Below, one piece after another: positions 18,278 to 25,675 of a DNA stretch of 64,000 bases. The notes under the pieces were generated by a model. It worked only from the letters and a program-made list of their open reading frames with translations. It did not search any database and had not been told where the DNA came from. The stretch spans positions 124,001 to 188,000 of the forward strand of contig NZ_LR743509.1 in NCBI RefSeq assembly GCF_902712875.1, written 5' to 3'. How positions within the stretch are numbered: position 1 is the stretch's first letter; every line of letters begins with the position of its first letter. Origin of the DNA: Hyphomicrobium sp. ghe19 (GTDB lineage: Bacteria; Pseudomonadota; Alphaproteobacteria; Rhizobiales; Hyphomicrobiaceae). The translations under genes were made by a program, and so were the position numbers.

Positions 18278-19486
18278 ATGCTCGATAGGCGCCATATCAT
18301 CAAAGGAGCTGGCGGATTGGCGGCCGCTCTCACAAGCGGGTATCTCGGTGCGCGGAGAGCCGTTGCAGAATCCGTGACCTTGCCGTTCGACAATGGCGAG
18401 CGGCCGCTCGTGGCTTACCCGCAAAAGCGACCACTGATCCGACTCACCGAGCGCCCCCCGCAACTAGAAACGCCCTTCTCGGTTTTTGACGAAGGAGCCA
18501 TTACGTCCAACGACGCATTTTTTGTTCGCTATCATCTTGGCGACATCCCACTTTCGATCGACACCGACACCTTTCGGCTCGAAGTCGGCGGCAAAGTAGA
18601 TTCGCCACTGTCGCTCTCGCTTCGGGATATCAAGGCGACGACGCCGACGGAGATCGTGGCGGTCAATCAGTGCTCAGGCAATAGCCGCGGGCTGTTCAAT
18701 CCACGCATGGGAGGCGGGCAGCTCGCCAATGGCGCAATGGGAAATGCACGCTGGGTGGGCGTCTCGCTAAAATCCGTTCTGGACAAGGCCGGCGTGCGGC
18801 CGGAGGCCAAGCAGGTCGTCTTCGACGGGCTCGACAAGCCGGTGATGCCCCAAACTCCGGATTTCGCCAAGGCTCTCGATATCGATCATGCCCGTGATGG
18901 TGAAGTGATGCTTGCTTGGTCGATGAACGGGAGCGATCTGCCGTGGCTGAATGGCTATCCGCTCCGCGTCGTCGTACCTGGATATTACGGCACCTACTGG
19001 GTCAAGCACGTCAATAAGATCAACGTAATTGACGAGGTACTCGAAAACTTCTGGATGAAGACAGCCTATCGCATACCAGACAATTCCTGCGCATGCGTTC
19101 CGCCGGGCACCAAGCCGGACAAAACCGTGCCGATCGGCCGCTTCAACGTTCGGTCATTCATTACGAATGTTCAGGATGGCGCCACGGTCCGCGCAAGCAC
19201 CGATACGCTGCTTCGCGGTATGGCCTTCGACGGCGGCAGCGGCATCAAAGAGGTTGCCATCTCGAGCGATGGTGGAAAGACCTGGAGTGCCGCCGAGCTC
19301 GGCGAGGATCTCGGCAAGTATTCATTCCGGACTTGGCACACAAACGTGAAGCTACCGGCCGGCTCGCACGACTTGTTGGTGCGTGCGACCAGCCGCAGCG
19401 GGGAGGTGCAACCCATGGAGCAGCGCTGGAACCCTTCCGGTTACATGCGCAACGTCGTGGAAAGCGTTCGCGTTCAGGCGGCGTAA
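18278..19486 (+). CDS. sorA: Sulfite dehydrogenase, molybdopterin subunit SorA
   Basis: A 402-residue sulfite-oxidase-family enzyme exported by the Tat system: the signal begins MLDRRHIIKGAGG and ends near AVAES. The Mo-ligating cysteine is Cys132 in VNQCSGNSRG. The oxidoreductase domain continues with GYYGTYWVKHVNKI, and the C-terminal Mo-co dimerisation domain (about 290-400) contains ISSDGGKTW. It oxidises sulfite to sulfate in the periplasm and passes electrons to its cytochrome c partner, encoded 12 bases downstream. In this island it would dispose of sulfite released from methanesulfonate. The start at 18278 is chosen for the Tat motif and upstream purines; the open frame extends further up. 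Confidence 0.92.
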   Translation: MLDRRHIIKGAGGLAAALTSGYLGARRAVAESVTLPFDNGERPLVAYPQKRPLIRLTERPPQLETPFSVFDEGAITSNDAFFVRYHLGDIPLSIDTDTFRLEVGGKVDSPLSLSLRDIKATTPTEIVAVNQCSGNSRGLFNPRMGGGQLANGAMGNARWVGVSLKSVLDKAGVRPEAKQVVFDGLDKPVMPQTPDFAKALDIDHARDGEVMLAWSMNGSDLPWLNGYPLRVVVPGYYGTYWVKHVNKINVIDEVLENFWMKTAYRIPDNSCACVPPGTKPDKTVPIGRFNVRSFITNVQDGATVRASTDTLLRGMAFDGGSGIKEVAISSDGGKTWSAAELGEDLGKYSFRTWHTNVKLPAGSHDLLVRATSRSGEVQPMEQRWNPSGYMRNVVESVRVQAA

Positions 19487-19498
19487 GGAGATAGTGGA

Positions 19499-19822
19499 AT
19501 GAAGGATATCAAGCTTGCTGTAGTGTCGCTCGCCGCTTTCGCGTTGGCCGTTGCTGCGAGCACAGCCACCTTTGCAGGCAGCAAGGAATACACGCTACCT
19601 GATGAAACTGCGACGCTTACGAAGTCGCCTGATGCGGGTTACGAAAAAGCTGAAGCTAACTGCACAGCCTGCCACTCCGTCGACTACATCAACACGCAAC
19701 CGCGCGGGAAGGGAAAGGATTTTTGGAACGCTGTGGTCAACAAGATGATGCATGTCTATGGCGCCCCGGTCGATGAAGCCGATGTGCCTGCTATCGTCGA
19801 CTACCTGTCCAAAAACTATTGA
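19499..19822 (+). CDS. sorB: Sulfite dehydrogenase cytochrome c subunit SorB
   Basis: A 107-residue monohaem cytochrome c with a signal peptide (MKDIKLAVVSLAAFALAVAA) and one haem site, CTACH at residues 55-59. A Met (Met82 or Met83, in NKMMHVYG) is the probable sixth ligand. It follows sorA by 12 bases with a GGAG site between, as in other SorAB-encoding bacteria where the two form a tight periplasmic heterodimer. It hands electrons from sulfite oxidation to the respiratory chain. A terminator hairpin closes the operon. Confidence 0.92.
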   Translation: MKDIKLAVVSLAAFALAVAASTATFAGSKEYTLPDETATLTKSPDAGYEKAEANCTACHSVDYINTQPRGKGKDFWNAVVNKMMHVYGAPVDEADVPAIVDYLSKNY

Positions 19823-19885
19823 GGCAGGCGCGTTTTCCAGCGCGCCGTCTCCTGAATCTTCGATCTCGTCGAGTCAACTCGTCGC

Positions 19886-19916
19886 CGGCGTATCTCCCTT
19901 TTTGGGAGATATGCCG
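19886..19916 (+). terminator. Rho-independent terminator of sorAB
   Basis: A 13-base stem (CGGCGTATCTCCC against GGGAGATATGCCG, one G-T pair) with a T5 loop is followed by TTTT. It lies 63 bases after sorB. Confidence 0.8.
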
Positions 19917-20471
19917 TTTTGGCGTCTCGCTCGAAAAGTTTCTATTTGCGAGAAAAAAATAGCGGCCGCGGGATCGATGACGGCGTGCATCGTGCCGGCA
20001 AGTCTGTGGGCAAATGTCTAGTCGAGAGCTTCAACGACCGCGTCCGGGGACGAGCTGCTGAACTGAGGATCGTCATTCAGGGCGTCGTAGCGTTATGGCG
20101 ACGTCACGACAACGCCGTAAGGCCAGACGTTCTGCTCGTTAGAGTCTGAGGTCTTCATACCGACGATGGTTGCCATGGCCATCTGCGCAACTCCGGTGTC
20201 AGCAGCCAAGCGGGGGCGCTGGGAACTTGGACCACTTATTCGGATACGATCAGACCGGTCCCGATGATCGGGGCGCACCCATCTGTGCGCAAGCGCGTAG
20301 AGCGCGTTCTTATTGCTTCAAAGGCAGGCCAACAAATATCGATCCATCCGTGACGCATATCTTTTTGCAGGAGGAGATATTTCCATGCAACCGCCGTGTC
20401 TGCAGTTTTTATCGGTGCGTCTGGCCGGGGGGCGTGGCCGACAGCGCCAATGCAGACACGGCTGGCTGCGG
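19917..20471. other. Convergent intergenic region between sorB and msmD
   Basis: No gene was recognised. A minus-strand frame (20093-20278) and its continuation past a stop have somewhat coding-like composition, but no family could be assigned; this could be a decayed gene. Confidence 0.3.
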
Positions 20472-20494
20472 AGGCCCAGCGTCAGCTGGGGCCT
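20472..20494 (-). terminator. Probable terminator hairpin of the msm operon
   Basis: AGGCCCAGC and GCTGGGGCCT pair with one bulged G across a four-base loop, directly after the msmD stop in the direction of transcription. No T-run is present. Confidence 0.45.
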
Positions 20495-20497
20495 AGT

Positions 20498-21601
20498 TCA
20501 ACCGAACTTATCGTAACGAATGGCTTCTGGTGATAACTGCCCGTCCGAGATGAGAATACGCAACGCAGCGTCAACCATCGGAGGTGGACCGGCAAGATAT
20601 GCAAGAGTGTTCTGATAGCGCCCCGCCATAGATGATGCCATAGCGGTATGAACGAATCCGCCCGCAAGCTGGATTTCATCATAGTTCGGATGGCGTGCCG
20701 TCTCAGGTGGTTCGTTAGAAAGCGCCAGTGTAACATCGAGATTACCTTGCGCTTTTCTCACGTACTTCGAGAGCTCATCGAGATAGAAGCCATCCTGCAA
20801 GGTCGGAACTCCGAAGAAGACGTGGCCCCGATGACTTGCGAAATGGTTCAATTGTGTCGCTCGCTCGAGGATGGACATCATGCCGGCGATGCCTGAACCC
20901 CCAGCCGCGATGATCAAATCTCTATCTTCTCCTGCCTCAAACGTGGCGCGCCCTAGCGGTCCAAAAATATCGATCTCAGTGCCATCGACCGGTTCGGAAA
21001 AAAGCCAATTGCAAAACCCACCGCCTGGTTTGCGCTTGACAACAAATTCGATCCGGCCGGTCCGGTCGGCGTAGTTGACCATCGAGTAGGCGCGCGCGCC
21101 GACGACCGATGGAGTACCGATAAGTGCGAACTGGCCAGCCTCAAAGGACATTGGAGTCGATAGATCGACAGCGAATTCCATGACGTCGCGAGTCAGTACG
21201 CGGCTATCGCATATCGTTCCTCTGAAGTTCGCCGGCGCGTCTTCGGTAGAGATCTGGGTTATTTTGGCTGGTACGCGCACGAGGCAATCGGACATTGCCT
21301 TCGCCTGGCACAGCAAGATGTCTCCCTTCTCTCTCTTTAGCTTCGCCAGCGCCGGAGACTCTTCCCAGCCGATAACGATTTCGCCCGTCATCAGCCGGCC
21401 GCGACAACTACCGCACGTGCCTGTTGCACACTCGTATGGGAGCGTCAGCCCCGATTTCAAGCCTGCGTGCAGCAGTGTTTCCCCATTTTCGCAGGGAAAC
21501 TCGAACGCCCCAGTTGGAGTTTGAACAGTGATTGCCACACGATCTTCTGTTGCAGAAGATTCGGCCGGCAGCAGGTATTCAGCTTTGACTGAAGAAATCA
21601 T
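20498..21601 (-). CDS. msmD: Methanesulfonate monooxygenase reductase MsmD
   Basis: A 367-residue NADH-dependent electron-transfer protein. The N-terminal plant-type [2Fe-2S] domain has the motif CATGTCGSC plus a fourth Cys in ILLCQAK. It is followed by an FAD domain (ARAYSMVNY, the RxYS flavin motif) and an NAD domain (IIAAGGSGIAGMMSIL, ending AGPPPMVDAA). It passes electrons from NADH to the Rieske ferredoxin MsmC. The gene overlaps the end of msmC by about 20 bases, showing translational coupling. The start may be 21601 or 21613; both ATGs lie inside msmC. Confidence 0.88.
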   Translation of the reverse strand: MISSVKAEYLLPAESSATEDRVAITVQTPTGAFEFPCENGETLLHAGLKSGLTLPYECATGTCGSCRGRLMTGEIVIGWEESPALAKLKREKGDILLCQAKAMSDCLVRVPAKITQISTEDAPANFRGTICDSRVLTRDVMEFAVDLSTPMSFEAGQFALIGTPSVVGARAYSMVNYADRTGRIEFVVKRKPGGGFCNWLFSEPVDGTEIDIFGPLGRATFEAGEDRDLIIAAGGSGIAGMMSILERATQLNHFASHRGHVFFGVPTLQDGFYLDELSKYVRKAQGNLDVTLALSNEPPETARHPNYDEIQLAGGFVHTAMASSMAGRYQNTLAYLAGPPPMVDAALRILISDGQLSPEAIRYDKFG

Positions 21602-21950
21602 CGTCGAATTCATCCCCGCTCTCAAATTCATAAACGAGCTCTTCAACCATGTTTACGAACAGTGCACCGTCCTCTTCCCGCGTTTCATAAAACTTCAGCG
21701 GCTTTTCGGTTTCTCCGATCATGTCGGTGGTACGAAGATCCCATGCCCAAAGATGTTTCGAGCACGTCAAAACGCAATTGGCGACAATTCCGGATTCGGC
21801 GAGCGGCTCTTCCATGTGCGGGCAAACCGGTGGAGTTGCCCTAAAACCCCCGCCGTAATTCGTAATAAGAACGTTTACCCCTCCGACGTCGAAGATCTTG
21901 ACAGAATTCACGTCAACATCCCCGACGTCACAAACCTTCTTCCATGTCAT
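21579..21950 (-). CDS. msmC: Methanesulfonate monooxygenase Rieske ferredoxin MsmC
   Basis: A 123-residue soluble Rieske protein. The [2Fe-2S] ligands are in CPHMEEPL and CSKHLWAWD, and the acidic tail (ESGDEFDDDFF) is suited to docking with partner proteins. It shuttles electrons from the reductase MsmD to the MsmAB hydroxylase. It sits third in the A-B-C-D order known for the methanesulfonate monooxygenase operon of Methylosulfonomonas, 19 bases after msmB, and its 3' end overlaps msmD. Confidence 0.9.
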   Translation of the reverse strand: MTWKKVCDVGDVDVNSVKIFDVGGVNVLITNYGGGFRATPPVCPHMEEPLAESGIVANCVLTCSKHLWAWDLRTTDMIGETEKPLKFYETREEDGALFVNMVEELVYEFESGDEFDDDFFSQS

Positions 21951-21969
21951 GACAGCGCTCTTCCGTATC

Positions 21970-22458
21970 TTAGAGTGGCCAGTGCGAACCTTTGTCGAGC
22001 CGGCGATTTTCCAGTTTGAGCTCGCGCTTCAGGAAAACGCTCTTGCCGTTTTCCACTTTCAGCGTGTCAAGATATCTGCCGATCACGAATAGGCGGCTTT
22101 CGCCGGCGTCGATGTGCGAGTTGGTGCCATCCAACATGTTTTGGAAAATGATTACCGAGCTGACGGCCGTGGCCGTTTTGCCGTCTTCCGAGGGTGTCAC
22201 CGAATAGACCGTCGTATGCCGATGCAGCGGCGAATGATCCGTGTTGTGCTTCGGGAGTAGATCGATGAGGTGATGCAGGTCCTTCTTGTTCGCCGCAAGA
22301 TAGGTCATGTCGCAATTGATTTCGGGACTCCACGAAGTGATCGAGTACTCGAAAGACTCGTGGCAGAGCGACAGCCAGTCGTTCCACTTCTGATCGTCGA
22401 GTAGCCTAGTAGCTTCATAAATTGCGTCGCGAACGGTTTCGCACGTAGACACTGTCAT
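21970..22458 (-). CDS. msmB: Methanesulfonate monooxygenase hydroxylase small subunit MsmB
   Basis: A 162-residue beta subunit of a Rieske non-haem iron oxygenase (ring-hydroxylating dioxygenase beta, NTF2-like fold). Typical features are the N-terminal helix EATRLLDDQKWNDWLSL, the HxxT region (SPLHRHTTVYSVTPS), and the C-terminal strand FLKRELKLENRRLDKG. It has no catalytic metal and stabilises the MsmA hexamer. It follows msmA after an 81-base gap that holds a strong hairpin. GGAG lies five bases before the start. Confidence 0.88.
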   Translation of the reverse strand: MTVSTCETVRDAIYEATRLLDDQKWNDWLSLCHESFEYSITSWSPEINCDMTYLAANKKDLHHLIDLLPKHNTDHSPLHRHTTVYSVTPSEDGKTATAVSSVIIFQNMLDGTNSHIDAGESRLFVIGRYLDTLKVENGKSVFLKRELKLENRRLDKGSHWPL

Positions 22459-22481
22459 CTCTCCAAAGATTAGGGTTTGGA

Positions 22482-22510
22482 GGAGAACGACAGAGTAGCT
22501 GTCGTTCTCC
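22482..22510 (-). other. Strong hairpin between msmA and msmB
   Basis: A perfect 12-base stem (GGAGAACGACAG and its complement) with a five-base loop lies between the msmA stop and the msmB start. There is no T-run. It may protect the 3' end of a processed msmA message or partly terminate transcription, giving more large subunit. Confidence 0.6.
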
Positions 22511-22539
22511 CGCCTTTGGTCACCGAACTGATGTAAAAG

Positions 22540-23793
22540 TTATTCTGCCGCTGTCGTAACCGATGCGGGCGACGAATACGGCTTATCGGGACTGCTCGGC
22601 AGTCTGTTCAGCCACCGGCCCCACTCATCGTAATAGTGCCGCATGCCATTTTCGTCATGGATCGTTTGATTTTCCTGGCGACCATGGAGCACGCGACGGG
22701 GCTCAGTTCCGGGATGCATCGTATTGCCCTGACCCTGAACGCCGATGAGATCTTCGTGCAGGTTTCGTCCGAATGGACCCCAGATCGAATTGTGGTGGTT
22801 GATCCGCGTCATGCGGTCTTCCTTCGAGTCACTCTTCAATCCGAGACCGCGGAATTCGATCATCGTCCTGTTCGGGCCGAGCGGGGTGACGACGTCGCAA
22901 CGGAGCGCCGATCCTCGCAGGTTGAAGTTTATGCCCGGGAACAGGTCAATCATGTACCACTGGTTCGGCGGCAGATGAGGGAACGACAATGCGGCCCGGC
23001 TTTCGAAGCCTTCGTACTTATCGTAGTTCACCTCGAAGGTGCCGACGACGACGTGTCCGTTGTCGAACGCCTCGTTCTTGCGCGCGAAATAAGCGTCGTT
23101 AAAGCCCGTCACGCGGTTATGATAGTGCATGAAGTCGTGATAGAACTCGGCGTTGGTGTCATGCCAAAGCTTGTAGTTCGTATCGACGATCGCCTTATGA
23201 TAGTGAAACACTTGAAGCGGCTCAGCTTCGAGAGACTTACGCAAGCACTCGAACGGCTTGCCGGCCCAGTCTTCGAGAGATGGGGCTTTATCGTTCAGAT
23301 TGACCCAAACGAATCCGCCGAACTTCACTTCGCAACGAAGGCGGCGCAAGCCAACGTCGTCCTTGCAGAGGCGATCCTGGTAGCCTTCCTTTTCGCGGCT
23401 GACATAGACGCAGCCACCCTTCATGTCGAATTGCCAACCGTGGAACATGCACGTCATGCGCTTTGGGTTGCCTGAAGGTTGCCCCTCGAGGAAGCTACCA
23501 GAAGGACGGCGCTCGATCATCATGCCGCGATGTGGGCAAACGTTCAGGAATGCACGAACCTGGTTGTCCGGTCCACGGCAAACGATGATGGGCTCACGCG
23601 CAATCGACGTCGTACGGAAGTCGTAAGGCTTCGAAAGTTCCGACTCGTGACAGACCGGAATCCAAGTGTTCTTGAAAATCTTCTCGTTTTCTTCTTCGAA
23701 GATTTCATGGTCGCTATAGCAGCGGCTATCGATCCACTCTCCCTGCTGCAGCGGCGGCTTTGCCATCCACTGGTCATAAGTTCGTGCAGCCAT
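22540..23793 (-). CDS. msmA: Methanesulfonate monooxygenase hydroxylase large subunit MsmA
   Basis: A 417-residue Rieske oxygenase alpha subunit that oxidises methanesulfonate to formaldehyde and sulfite with NADH and O2. The Rieske ligands are C86-P-H88 and C115-M-F-H118. The 26 residues between them, against 16-17 in ordinary ring-hydroxylating oxygenases, are the known hallmark of MsmA. The mononuclear iron site is in NAEFYHDFMHYHN (His219, His223/225). The start at 23793 has a perfect AGGAGG. It leads the operon msmABCD, all on the minus strand. The gene makes the host able to use methanesulfonate as a carbon source. Confidence 0.93.
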   Translation of the reverse strand: MAARTYDQWMAKPPLQQGEWIDSRCYSDHEIFEEENEKIFKNTWIPVCHESELSKPYDFRTTSIAREPIIVCRGPDNQVRAFLNVCPHRGMMIERRPSGSFLEGQPSGNPKRMTCMFHGWQFDMKGGCVYVSREKEGYQDRLCKDDVGLRRLRCEVKFGGFVWVNLNDKAPSLEDWAGKPFECLRKSLEAEPLQVFHYHKAIVDTNYKLWHDTNAEFYHDFMHYHNRVTGFNDAYFARKNEAFDNGHVVVGTFEVNYDKYEGFESRAALSFPHLPPNQWYMIDLFPGINFNLRGSALRCDVVTPLGPNRTMIEFRGLGLKSDSKEDRMTRINHHNSIWGPFGRNLHEDLIGVQGQGNTMHPGTEPRRVLHGRQENQTIHDENGMRHYYDEWGRWLNRLPSSPDKPYSSPASVTTAAE

Positions 23794-24273
23794 TTCGATC
23801 CTCCTGATTGTTTTTGTTCTGCCCGATCGCACCATTCGGCGCGCTTGTGTCAATCAATAGCAGCCCCATGGCGGGTTGAGGAGGTTTGGGGGGATTAAAG
23901 TTCGTTATGCATATATAGGTCCGGGCCATGATATGCGCAGCATTCATGCGCGAAAACAATTTCGCCTTCGGCTTTCTTTTGGTCTCCATTATCGCTGTTT
24001 TGAAAGGTTGCGGGGTCGGAATACAGACCGTTCACGCAATAGATGCTCTGGTTCGCGCGTCTTCAACGCTGTGGTACTCTAGCATTGGTTCCGATGCTTC
24101 GGCGGACGGCCGGAAGGGACTCAGTTCAGTTTTGGATTGGTGCAGGCGAAGAAAAACGATTGCCGGAAGATCGTTGGTTTCCGGGTAAAAAAAAGTCCGA
24201 ATGAATATTCGGACCGAGTCGCCTTGGAAGCGTTTGGAGAAAGAAGAGGTCGTGGGAGTTCTGGCTAATAAAT

Positions 24274-24299
24274 GGAGTTTCAACATAATTGGAAACTCC
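24274..24299. repeat. Inverted repeat upstream of msmA
   Basis: GGAGTTTC and GAAACTCC face each other across ten AT-rich bases. This could be an operator or a hairpin. It lies 17 bases from the ATTGAA dyad, about 480 bases upstream of msmA. Confidence 0.4.
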
Positions 24300-24315
24300 G
24301 ATTTCCTATATATGA

Positions 24316-24330
24316 ATTGAAAGATTCAAT
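24316..24330 (-). promoter_or_regulatory. Perfect ATTGAA-TCT-TTCAAT dyad upstream of msmA
   Basis: On the minus strand, read towards msmA, the site is ATTGAATCTTTCAAT. Its first 11 bases are identical to the core of the 32-base element upstream of the porin and sorA genes, and it too has the T-N11-A form. It is the most symmetrical version of the motif and the best candidate for a LysR operator of the msm operon. Confidence 0.45.
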
Positions 24331-24456
24331 AGCATTCCGGAAGTGGAAATGTAGCTGCCGAGACCCAACCGTCTACGACGCGTATTATGCCGACAATGTG
24401 AAGGTTTGCGCTTGGTTGGCGCATCCAGGATGCGCTTTCAGCGCCTGTTCTGCTTG

Positions 24457-25200
24457 CTAAGCCGAAGACCGGGCTACGTCCACAACGATCGCGGAGCCAA
24501 CGACTACCAGCACGCAGGAGACAATAAGTTTAAGCACCTTCCCAGGAAGATGATGAGCGGCCGATGCACCAAGCCAGCAGCCGACTGATAACCCGACAGC
24601 CAACATGCCTCCGAGATAGAGATCAAGGGTTCCCAATGCCATGTTTGTTAGTGTTGCGACGATCGAAATGGGGAGCTGGATGACCTGACTCAGTCCGATG
24701 GCGCCAAGGACCGCCTGCTGTTGCCACATCAGAATCGGAACAAGCAGCAGGGGGCCGCCGGTGCCGCTAACCGTCGAGAAGAAGCTCGTGAAGGCGCCAG
24801 CCGTCGCCAGTCGTCGCGAAGACAGCGCCGTGGCCGATGGACTTTCGAGTACGCCGCTACCAAAGATAGCCTGAAGCCCTGATAGCGCTGCTAGAGCGCC
24901 TATCAAACATTTGAGGATCAGCGGGCTGACTTTCTGAACCATCAAGCTCCCAAATAGGGCTGCGGGAACGGCGGCTGCGACGAGAACTCCGGCGGATCCC
25001 CACGCGATGGATCCCTTCCTCGCAAATTGAACTGTTCCGACAATTCCCGTGAAGATGAAACCCATCAAGGCTGCGGCAATGGCGTACTGGATGTCGAGAC
25101 CGGTCAGGTACGTAAGGGCGGGCACAACGATCACCCCCCCGATTCCGACGCTTCCAATCAAAAAACCGGCGATCAAGCCGATAGCGATAATCGGTGTCAC
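24457..25200 (-). CDS. TauE/SafE (TSUP) family anion exporter
   Basis: A 247-residue membrane protein with about eight helices and the two internal repeats of the TSUP family: GFLIGSVGIGGVIVVPAL in the first half and FFSTVSGTGGPLLLVPIL in the second. Relatives export sulfite, sulfoacetate or sulfur compounds in bacteria that cleave sulfonates. Encoded about 660 bases upstream of msmA on the same strand, it is likely to remove cytoplasmic sulfite made by MsmABCD, delivering it to the periplasmic SorAB. This is the second exporter in the island after YeiH. Confidence 0.85.
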   Translation of the reverse strand: MTPIIAIGLIAGFLIGSVGIGGVIVVPALTYLTGLDIQYAIAAALMGFIFTGIVGTVQFARKGSIAWGSAGVLVAAAVPAALFGSLMVQKVSPLILKCLIGALAALSGLQAIFGSGVLESPSATALSSRRLATAGAFTSFFSTVSGTGGPLLLVPILMWQQQAVLGAIGLSQVIQLPISIVATLTNMALGTLDLYLGGMLAVGLSVGCWLGASAAHHLPGKVLKLIVSCVLVVVGSAIVVDVARSSA

Positions 25201-25675
25201 GTTCCCGTCCTTGGCATCTCAAGACAGAGACAGCATAGACGACCCGACGACGGACCTAGAATTGGATGTTTCAATTTATAAGTAGGCAGCAGCTTGCGAA
25301 TCTCTAGCGACCGACTGCACAAAGTCAGCCTTAATTCATGTGCTGCTGCGGAGCACACGCAACTCACTATGAGTTTGCCGCTCTTCGAGGAGAAATAATT
25401 CGAGCCGATATTATGATAGGGAGTTCCTTGGTGTGAACTCCAGAGAAGTGCAAATGACGCAGCACGTTCACGCCCGAGAGGTCCATCCGAATTAGGATGG
25501 ACCTATGGTCTGATCCGAAATTTCAAATTTTTTCGGCCTCCGTTGCCCATCAGAGTGGCTGCGTCCTCGCAGAGTGAAACTGGAATCCGCCAGTGCTCAG
25601 CGCCGCATCCTATAAGTGGTTAGCCGTCAGTCTGCGGACAAAGACATTAGCAATAGCGCAACAAAAGGAAACAAT
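25201..25675. other. Intergenic region with two hairpins
   Basis: No gene was recognised. It holds a perfect hairpin (25479-25504) and a weaker AT-rich one (about 25516-25537, CCGAAA against TTTCGG), and presumably the promoter of the amidohydrolase-like gene. Confidence 0.35.
25479..25504. repeat. Perfect 10-base hairpin
   Basis: AGGTCCATCC and GGATGGACCT form a perfect stem across six bases. It lies about 170 bases before the amidohydrolase-like gene; it may be an attenuator or a relic terminator. Confidence 0.5.

Larger units (their letters stand above)
23794..24456. other. Upstream region of the msm operon
   Basis: No gene was recognised; an 84-codon minus-strand frame (24032-24286) has no family features. 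It holds two inverted repeats (24274-24299 and 24316-24330). The msmA promoter must lie here. Confidence 0.35.

Noticed and set aside
22636..23475. A 279-codon plus-strand frame antisense to msmA
   Set aside because: It is a shadow of the Rieske oxygenase frame; all recognisable motifs are on the minus strand.
24032..24286. 84-codon minus-strand frame upstream of msmA
   Set aside because: No ribosome-binding site, no family features, and it overlaps the likely regulatory region.
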